Shown in pieces: positions 56,120-64,000 of a DNA stretch of 64,000 nucleotides. The position numbers and the translations under genes were made by a program. How positions within the stretch are numbered: position 1 is the first letter of the stretch; the number at the start of each line of letters is the position of its first letter. The notes under the pieces were generated by a model. It was not told the DNA's origin. It searched no databases and was given only the letters and a program-made list of their open reading frames with translations. Location of the stretch: positions 186,001-250,000 of the forward strand of contig JAKSZP010000008.1 in NCBI GenBank assembly GCA_022478985.1. The letters are read 5' to 3'. The stretch is from Massospora cicadina (lineage: Eukaryota; Entomophthoromycota; Entomophthoromycetes; Entomophthorales; Entomophthoraceae).

Positions 56120-57600
56120 TCCATACAGTTGAGCCTTTCTCAACACAGGATTAACACCTATCATCAACTTAATCCTTTAAATTGGTCTAGATTTGATAAT
56201 AAGGGTAATATTCAAACCTTAATGTGTATATTAAAATTTTATGTGGAAGAAGAATGTCCAGGCCAAGCAAGATAATTTAATTGGACTTGGTGAACCCTGT
56301 TAGTTAAGATCTAATGCTGCTAAATATCTTTAAAGCTGGCATAAGTTATCATCTTAAAAAGGTTTTTGTGAGCCAGATGTGGTAAAACTTATAGGCCAAA
56401 ACTAGAATCATTTCAAATACCTTTTAAATCAAGTGAAGAAGTTTTAGCTTTTGCTTTCCGTTTTAACTAGTCTCAGGTATTGTATGGGGTGAAGGTTTTG
56501 AATTACTATGGCGATCAGATTTATTTTTCGCAATGCCTTTAAATCTTACATGAAATTATTGTGTCATGGTATTCTTTTTAGATACTAAAAGCACCATAAA
56601 GGAATGGGAATTTACTTCCTCTTCTGCATCCTTACTTTTGACATGACTAATAAATAAATATTCTTAGAAAGAACATAATATTCAATAGTGTGACATCTTC
56701 AGCGGATAATGATATAGAAGAGACTGTGCAGAATAGAAATGAGATATTCTACCTCCACTGACATTAAGATTACAATCAAATAATCAGAATATTAAATAGC
56801 GACTCCTCTATCATGTTTACCAGGAGCCAGGATGCTTCAGCTTAAATTTTCATAAAGTAATACAGAATCATGTGTTAGGTATGCCCTGGATCTCCCAGCA
56901 GAGTATTGAATTTCCCATCAACCAAAGCCATGATGACACAAAAGATAGTATATTACAGATCATCTAAGACTACAATGATTATTCCATATAATTTCATTAA
57001 TCCTGATGACATAAATAAATAATAGAATGAGGCTCCATTCTCAGTTTTGTACCTTATACTTGTTAAAGATGTATACACTGTTCCTCTGAAGCTCCATATG
57101 GAGGAAGTTGAATAATTCTCCTAACCAGAGCCCAAATCTGAACCATTTTTATTGTTAATTCTATCAAAAAGGATTGGCATCATTCACTCATATATCAAAA
57201 ATGCTATAGAGCCCTTAATTTGCCAAACAGATTTCAGATCTAATGTAATTATGTTAAAATCTGGATGTTGCTTTAATATGACTTCTGGACATCAAGACTT
57301 TACACGATTGGATATTATCTATAAATATTAGGGTCAATATGATAAAATTCTTATCCTTTTTATTGATAAAAATTGTATCTCATCACTGTCTCTGTGATAT
57401 TTATCCTTACCAGGGGAGAAAATTAAGGTGTTTTGATGAATACATACTCTTATCCAGTCAACTTGAAAAGGCATCAACTTATTGTCTTTTCTTATGGGCT
57501 GCTAGTGGCTAAGGTAGTAACTAGAAACAAATTGTTCCTGTTAGTGTGAGGGCAAACTTATAAAGTGTGTTAGAATTTCTATCACCAAAAACCCTCTTAG
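56120..57600 (+). pseudogene. Protease-RT junction remnant of a plus-strand gypsy element
   Basis: At 56581 the plus strand reads FLDTKSTIKEWE, aligning with the D-T-G-S active-site loop of retropepsins (Gly replaced by Lys via G-to-A changes). At 56877-56910 VLGMPWISQQSIEFPINQ matches the (I/V)-L-G-M-P-W-L segment at the protease/RT border. Beyond 57000 only weak RT-like reading remains. It may be the pol of the element whose upstream part is repeat V copy 1, separated by element III. That link is an inference. Confidence 0.5.
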
Positions 57601-57699
57601 CTCAATCCACCAGTCCCTGTATTACTGGTCATATCATAAACAAATGGGTTAAATAAAAAGGGTTGACAAGTAAGTACTGGTTTTATGGCCCCAGCTTCT

Positions 57700-58590
57700 A
57701 AATAATTTATCTCCAACTCCACACTCATTTTTGTTCTCTGATGTTTAATCAAGTGATGAGAAATAGTGAGTGGTCTGACCAACCACCTTTTATAACTAGC
57801 CTATTTTTTACTTATTAATTATCTAATTAGTATATACACAATAATCTACAATTGGCTTGTGTTATACTAATACTAATCTATATGATTGATCCATTATGGA
57901 TTACCACGTGCTCCCACTTTCTTTTATGTAGTCACCAAATTGTAGTATTAAATTACTTTTTGCTAACTAGCCTCAGCGCCTTTAATTAATACTATTTATG
58001 AAAATTGAGTCCTTAATCCCCACTGATGCAACTCTCAATTCCCTAAGACCTCAAATACCTTGCCTCATAAGCTACTTTTTTATTACTTGATATATTGTAT
58101 TTTATTGTTTACTTCTTTGCCACCAAGATGATGTAAAATCATCGTCATTAGGTTTATACTATTAGCTACGGCTATCTTCCAGCGTCTCATTTGCATTTTC
58201 TTATGACTATCAATATCAAAATGCCACAAGCCCTATGCATTTTTTTCCTATAAAGTATTCTTAATACAAGGCATTTAACCAGAAATTTTAAATGCTGCTA
58301 GATTAACATTAGCTTGTCAGATTGAGAGCTCATGGGAATTAGAAGAGCATATCTAGGAGGGATTGCCATTTGGAAGGTGAAATTGTCATTACAGTAGCTA
58401 CAGAAGTTTACATCTACAAAGACCATACTGCTTTCTCCTCAACAATGTAATTATTTATTACTACCATATATTATTTTATATTTAAAATTTTATTATGGTC
58501 AATTTAGGACTTACTTTCTATCTTTCAGAAATTTGTTTTAATCTAAATTTCTTGTTAATTTGTTAAAATTTACCTGTGTGAAAAGCATTC
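57700..58590 (+). repeat. Repeat V, copy 2, left part
   Basis: Same-strand match to 36690-37026 and 43412-43990 (tagtcaccaaattgtagtat, cctcagcgcctttaatt, catttaaccagaaattttaa, aggagggattgccatttgg versus aggagggattgccatttag). It contains the target of LINE-B in empty form (cctcagcgcctttaattaat), which confirms the insertion point in copy 1. Confidence 0.55.
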
Positions 58591-58679
58591 AGTGCTAAGT
58601 TGAAATTTCAAACTGTCAACGATGACGAAACTCTTCTTAAGTCACTCCAAAGCATGTTGGCCTACCTCCTACAATTCTT

Positions 58680-60000
58680 TGTCATATTGTAGGTTCAACG
58701 TCTTAGTGTAAAGGCTATCTCCCATGTTGGAATTCAGTGCTAAAGTGGGAAGTCTGGATAGTCTGTCAGCACTCTAGTGACTCATGCCATGTAAAAATTA
58801 AATTTCATAATCATAAGATTGCACTTTTAATGCCCAACGGCTAATTAGCCCTTTGATACTTTGGTTTTTTGCAACCATATTAATGAAAAGTGATCAGTTA
58901 CAAATTTAAACTTTACCTAATGAACAAAGACCATTGAATTGTTTGCATGCATTGATTACTGCTAGGCACTCTTATTTGCATGGTGTGATTTTTTCTATTA
59001 AATTATAGAGTTTAACTACAGTTGGCGAAGAGGTGCTCTACTCACTTGTAATTAAGTTAGGATAGCATGGCCTAATGAGGTGAGGGATGTTTATCATTTG
59101 AATAATAGATGTTTTATATTAATTTTGTATATTAATGCTGGTGCAGAGGCAAAGCAAGTCTGCAGCTTGTCAAAAGCCAGTTGGCAGTTAGTTGTCCATT
59201 CAAGTTGTGTCCTGTTTAACAAAAAGTATATAAAAATGGTTGTCCTATTATTAAAGTTTTTGACAAACTTTTGGTACTTGACCATCACTAAGAAGACTTG
59301 CACATCCTACTTATTGGTTGGTCGCTCCCTCATTTTAATGGCCCTTGCTTTAGCAGGTTGAGGCCGTAAGCCCTGCTTATCAATAACAAATCCTAGATGC
59401 TTGAGTTGTTCTTAGAAGAGCTTCACTTTTTTTGGTCTAATCTCGAGACTAGTGGCGGTTAACAGGTGTACAATTCTAAGAGCTGAAAGTTTTTGTTAAA
59501 TTTTATCAAGAAGCCTATGTCATTTAAGTACACTTTGACACATGAAATTTAGATAACCCAAGATGCTGTCCTTACCCTGTTAGATGGTAGCGAGGGAATT
59601 GCATAACCCCTGCAGCATCCAAGTGGGTTGGTATAGAACTTGGGTCATTATATTAGCGCACTTCTTCTGCTCCTCAATCTGAATCTCAATCTTCCAGTAC
59701 CAGTAGATTAGGTCCATAGCATAGAAGTATTTTCTCTGACTAACTGATCATGAACTTATTGGGTTAAAGTAGAGGTGTGAATCATTTTTAAATCTTTTTT
59801 TGAGCCTTCAATAGTTTATAATCACCCAAATAGAGACATTTTTGCATTATACAATTAGAACAAGCAACACTCATGGGCTCTATGATGGTAAAAGTCATTT
59901 TTTAGGATTGCCGTTTTTTTCCTATTAAAATTTGTCTAATTCCTTGGACCAATGGAAGGATAAAGAAGACTGGTGGATGTTTTACAGTGTCATTATTATA
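58680..60000 (-). pseudogene. RT-RNase H remnant of a minus-strand gypsy element
   Basis: The minus-strand reading shows, in order, FYAMDLIYWYW (59690-59730, motif with the first RT Asp), LPQG-like WMLQGLCNSLATI, RPKKVKLF-x-EQLKHLGFVI and DKQGLRPQPAKARAI (59330-59440), then 59094-59303 KFVKNFNNRTTIF and LEWTTNCQLAFDKLQTCF, and RNase H VINACKQFNGL, KFVTDHFSLIWLQKTK (58860-58960). Stops are frequent. Integrase and LTRs are not recognisable adjacent to it, so it is a fragment within or beside repeat V copy 2. Confidence 0.7.
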
Positions 60001-60409
60001 GAGCGAGTCCTGTGCGCACCCCATATAAAAACCATGTGATGAAAAGTTTGTCTAATATATCTTGAGCAGGGACATTATCCGTTTTTGCTTCCATATGTTC
60101 AGGTAGGCTCTCACTAAGTATCAGATAAAAGAAGGCCTTATAGAACTCAAATGCTAACCCAAACTCCTCCAGGGTTCCAAACTTGCGTATCTTCTTACCT
60201 CTTTAGATGGATGAAAATGAACAAATGCAATGATTTGATGTCAACTAATGCGAATTGGGTAGGGGTGAATATTAGCCATTAATACATAAAATTTCTCATG
60301 ATCTGGCAAGATAAGCTCAGGCGAGGCAACAAGTTCTTTGTCTAATTAATGGAATAGCGTGAATACTTTAACAAATAAACCTGATAGTATTTAAACTTAA
60401 TTTCCGTGT

Positions 60410-61184
60410 TCACTATTAGTAAAGTAGCTCGCTTACTCAAGAAGTGTTGACTTTTGGGGTTAATCCAACGACAATAAATTATTTGTTTAACAGGATGCAC
60501 CAACAGGTGAATCAGATGGTCTATTCAATGTTCATAGGACTTTTTCTATTGTTTCAAGCGTGTATAACCAGGTTGAACCTTAAATTTTTCATACCAGGGT
60601 ACTTATGAAAACACCGGAACTCTCTCAACCTGCAGAAAATGGATAGTCTATGTTTTGCCTTATTTTAATATCTATTTTGGCGTTATAAGCACAAATAAAA
60701 TTTGACTATAATTGAGGCTGATTCTGTGAAAGATGTTACTTTATTGATAGAACATTAAAGTAGATAGAGTATTTGGGAAAAGGGTTTTTCAAAGAAGTTC
60801 TTGATTTTATAACAAATCCAGTTTTTTACCATGGAATTATGCATTGCTGCTTGGTTTCAGGCTCAGTAAAATTTAATTTCTTTGATAATCTGAGATTTTC
60901 TGAGCTTCTTTCTTAAAATTAATGCAGCACTGACTTTTTTGTGACTGCGTGGTCTTCTCTGTTTTCTCTTGGTATTCTTGTGACCCTTGTGGCTGTTGTG
61001 GCTGCTTGAGTACATTAGTAGTCTTAATTTTTGGAGTACAAAAAATTAATCTGCATCCTATTTTATTAAAATTGGCATCGCTTAGCTTTGTACAAATGAA
61101 GAACTCTCTTCAGACAGATTCTGATAAATCTCCTGTAAAAATTTCTAAATTATTATCAGCAAGCAACCTTAGTAACCTTTTTAC
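60410..61184 (+). repeat. Repeat V, copy 2, right part
   Basis: Same-strand match to 44680-45278 and 46370-46550 (gttactttattgatagaaca versus gttattttattaaaaatata; tggtttcaggctcagtaaaa; cttgtgacccttgtggctg versus ttctgacccttgaggctc). The frame 60949-61227 carries no family motif and is regarded as incidental. Confidence 0.5.
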
Positions 61185-62290
61185 TGCACAGGTTCATTTT
61201 CCACATGCACTTCGTCACATTGTATAGTAGAATATTGATCAAGAATAGTATGAAGACTATTATCCGTAGTTGAGTATGAATTCTTATATTTTGGCTCAAC
61301 GCTCAGCCAGTATTTCTCAATTAAATACTTGGGATGTTGTACTCATAGGGTTTTATTCACTTGCCCTGTTCAACCTGATCTTCGCTGAGATACCCAAGTG
61401 ACAGTCTGTTCAGTCCAACACACAGTTGGCAGCTATCGCCAATTGTGACTCCTTCTTCTCTAGATCCCCACTCAGATCTTTACTCTTTTCTATAAGATTC
61501 TTCCAATTATTGCACACAGCAATAATATTCTTGAGACAGAACAGCACAATGGAAGCTATTGATAGTTTACTCATTAAATTAAATCCTGAATGGATAACAA
61601 AGAACTAAATAACTATTATTATCTGTTATTATCTCCTGTATTATCTGTTTTTTATTATAGTGAACCCTAGGGAATTTATAGTGGGGATTCAGTCGTCTAA
61701 CCCTCAGTTGACACCTCTTTGATGAAATGGCAGACGTTGCCATTAAATCACCCAAGCTTTTCTTGGCAGTGATGGTCTTCCCCACCCTGGCTAGGATTCC
61801 ATCATTACACACCTCGAGACCTCAAACAGATTGAGTTGGAAGACGTGTCCCTAATGTTTTCCTCTCAATCCAAGTGAACCAACCATATTTGGCTAACGAC
61901 CTGCTTAGGTAATGGGACTTATTACCCATTAAGGCAGGTCACGCACCAACTGATCGATTTGCTAGTTGCAGGTGGCATCACTCGCCTTAAAACTTGCTAT
62001 TCATTCACAATCAGTTGGTGATGAAACCCAACCAATCCCAAATGGTACACCTGATAGTTAATCACTAACAGATGCCCTATTTCATCGGCAACTCTGCCCA
62101 ATGAGATCTTAAGTATTTGTCCAGATCAATCCCTGATGGATACAACCAGGAAAATATCCCAAAATCCCCTGAACTGTAGTTACTCCAAAACTCAGGCCAA
62201 CCGAGTTCCAATTCACTTCGCCTTAGGGATTTTTCCCCTAGCGGTTCCATGTAATCTAGCAGGCTGGGAATATGGGCAAAAATCCCAACA
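61185..62290 (-). repeat. Solo LTR of family C, minus orientation
   Basis: Reverse complement of the 45279-46369 type. On the minus strand it starts tgttgggatttttgccca at 62290 and ends gaacctgtgca at 61185. Flanks tttac (61180-61184) and tttcc (62291-62295) agree at 4 of 5 positions. Repeat V continues on both sides, so this is an insertion into V. The frames 61579-61812 and 62077-62301 are LTR-internal openings. Confidence 0.72.
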
Positions 62291-62640
62291 TTTCCCATCA
62301 TCAGCAGTCAAACTTAAGGGTATAAAAAGGGGTTACTTCAAGATGTCTCTGTGACATAGTGCACATGGTCATCTGACGGGTATTTAAACCTTCAGGACCA
62401 CTGATGTCAAGATGACCATCTTTGAACTTATTTTTGTGGACAGGGGTATATAATGGCCTCCATTGAAAAAATCCTCAGGCCAAAGAAGTTCATAAAAGGG
62501 CTTTGTATTGTGATAAACATTTTTATTACTGCTCATGTTAGGTTGAACTCAATCTTCATTCTGGTTGGCTAAATCATTAATATGAATATTTCTATTACTT
62601 TGGGGATCTAAAGGGTGTTACTTCCAAAGGTCAAGGAAAT
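62291..62640 (+). repeat. Repeat V, copy 2, distal segment
   Basis: It aligns with 46590-46895 (catcatgatgtcc / tgatgtcaagatgacc region, gagacccaatctttatt versus gaactcaatcttcatt). It contains ggtataaaaaggggtt and ggggtatataatgg, both TATA-like, consistent with LTR promoter DNA. Confidence 0.45.
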
Positions 62641-62649
62641 AGCGCCTAT

Positions 62650-63330
62650 AGTTGGGCGTTTCCCAATGTTACCCTTCCACAAGATGAGATTGTCAAGGGA
62701 GTGTCTGTAACTCTCTCGTTCCCAGAGAGGTGGTGCAGGATGCACAACATAAGCCACGGAACTAAACATTAGCATTATGGGAAACATGGCACCGCGGAGT
62801 GACAGAGCAGAAGGGACCCAGGGCAATGGTATACAACGCAGTATACCGGATTAGATAGCCAATAAACAACAAAGCTTGATTAGATCCCAATTGTGAATCT
62901 ATGATTGAGTGGAAACCGGTGCTAGGGCGCTTGGGTGCCTCGATCTAGAGGGGACCATGGCGGACCAGTGGTGCAATGGGTACTGTAATTAATTTGGATA
63001 AAATAAACTGGCCAACGTTGTTGGTGACCTCCTCAAAGAGGTCCACACACAGGTTCGCTTAAGGAACCATATTTTCAAAAAAACGTAGAATAACGGAAAA
63101 TTGTTTATTAGGGAGTTGACCAACGAGGAAGGTTGGTCTCATTAAAACATAATTAAGCAATGGGGGGCGAGTCATCAATTGGCAGAAGTGGTGCTAAGCC
63201 TAAGTGCGCTAATAGGCGTATGCTACCATTAGTCAGGTAATGTAACTCGAAATTGGCAAACTTTGAATTAGGAATTGTAATTGGACTCAACCCAATCTGG
63301 TATTTAAATTATTTGAACAGGTTTTGAACC
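62650..63330 (-). repeat. Probable 3' LTR of the chromodomain gypsy element
   Basis: It lies directly downstream, on the minus strand, of the polyprotein end. Parts resemble 34690-35340 in the same relative place. Exact ends, and hence the TG/CA pair and duplication, could not be set. The minus frame 62608-62826 has no known motif. Confidence 0.4.
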
Positions 63331-63349
63331 CCTTTTATCCAGCAACCCT

Positions 63350-64000
63350 AATGAACCGTCAGGATTGACAATGTATCTGGTGCTTTTAAACTCCCTGGCT
63401 GTAAATCAGGGCCAGGATTCACGCACATTCTATGGACCAACTTGGGCATATCTTGCCTATACCCAGAGTTCTTCTAGGGTATTTTTTAAGTCAGGGAGGT
63501 CTTACAACTTGACCTTTTTTGGCCTCCTGACGTGCAGTTTTGTCATTAAAATCCATGCCCTCAATTACGTCATGGAGCCATAACATTACCATCTCGTTCT
63601 TTTGTGGCTCCACCCCCATCCAGGGGCTTTTGCCAAGGAAAAGTTTTTGTGGGCTGGGGCCAGCTTCAGGGCAGCGACGGTTTGCTTTGACTTGAGTCCT
63701 GCAGCCTTCTGGAAACACCCATGAAAAGCTTTGATCTGACCTTGGGCATGGGTACAGTCACATGCTGGTACCCAACTTTTTTCCACTGTGTCAAATCCCT
63801 TCCAGGATACTAGGTACTTAAGCCTTCTTCTTACTATGCGGGAGGCTAAAATATCCTCCACTCCCCACTCTGGTGCCCCATCCACGAGATAAGCCTCCGT
63901 GGTCTCTGGTGGGGGGCCCTCAAACATTGTCAGCTTAATTTATGGCATACTGAAAAGATCCAAAACGATAGGGGAGATCTAACTGGTATGAGGAGTGGCC
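63350..64000 (-). pseudogene. C-terminus of a gypsy polyprotein with chromodomain (runs off the window)
   Basis: The minus frame 63586-63927 has a chromodomain at about residues 17-60: EWGVEDILASRIVRRRLKYL, VSWKGFDTVEKSWVPACD, with the aromatic Y..W..F pattern. Chromodomains at the integrase C-terminus steer chromoviruses to methylated histone H3. A Lys-rich extension follows, continued in 63491-63718 (VMLWLHDVIEGMDFNDKTAR) after a frameshift, and is shared with 35382-35633. Integrase, RT and Gag would lie beyond 64000. Confidence 0.82.

Noticed and set aside
60949..61227. A Cys-rich 92-residue frame (CDPCGCCGC) as a small secreted protein
   Set aside because: It lies in repeat V, is not preserved in V copy 1, and the Cys cluster comes from a gtggctgttgtggctg run.

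Overview
The window is a eukaryotic repeat graveyard. I see no intact host gene, rRNA, tRNA or CRISPR array. Nearly everything supportable is transposable-element DNA: Ty3/gypsy-type LTR retrotransposons, two kinds of LINE, ORF1-only LINE relatives, two tRNA-type SINE families, a non-autonomous Helitron and solo LTRs, inserted into one another and mostly broken by stops and frameshifts. Chromodomain-bearing gypsy elements, LINEs with a CCHC ORF1, an AT-rich background and dense nesting suggest a large repeat-rich fungal genome, possibly a rust-type basidiomycete. That host call is a weak inference and a plant is not excluded.

Region 1 (1-22984). A left-truncated LTR element (1-2068) is followed by a three-layer nest. 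Host element I (2086-22979, minus strand) has 757/759-bp LTRs and a 5-bp target duplication (gtcct/gttct). It is split by LINE-A (13273-19344, plus) and by gypsy element II (5750-13083, minus), which has two 1428-bp LTRs and a perfect AATAT duplication. With both guests removed the host is about 7.46 kb, a normal gypsy length. LINE-A is a strikingly GC-rich island.

Region 2 (22985-37026). AT-rich spacer carrying SINEs (B1, A1, A2, A3, B2), an ORF1-only retroposon (23815-25731), a non-autonomous Helitron (29494-31284) invaded by two SINEs, very short LINE-A tail insertions, and the 3' end of a gypsy element near 34.7-35.6 kb.

Region 3 (37027-46901). LINE-B (minus) carries ORF1 with a CCHC knuckle, an APE-type endonuclease, reverse transcriptase with FADD and a zinc-finger C-terminus. 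A family-II solo LTR (39399-40503) interrupts it. It lies in a long divergent repeat, here called V, that also hosts a family-C LTR (45279-46369).

Region 4 (46902-56119). Gag-only LTR element III. Its 3' LTR is split by a short non-coding LTR element (50920-52902) and by a second ORF1-only retroposon (53418-55697), whose 5' region received two successive LINE-A-type tail insertions at one target.

Region 5 (56120-64000). Plus-strand protease remnant, second copy of repeat V, minus-strand RT-RNase H remnant, inverted family-C LTR (61185-62290), and the 3' end of a chromodomain gypsy element running off the window.

The most interesting layer is functional. LINE-B, the ORF1-only retroposons and both SINE families end in related 3' tails (ggtc-gc-yacctcaa type), as expected if one LINE machinery mobilises a set of parasites, one class of which keeps only the LINE's RNA-binding ORF1.
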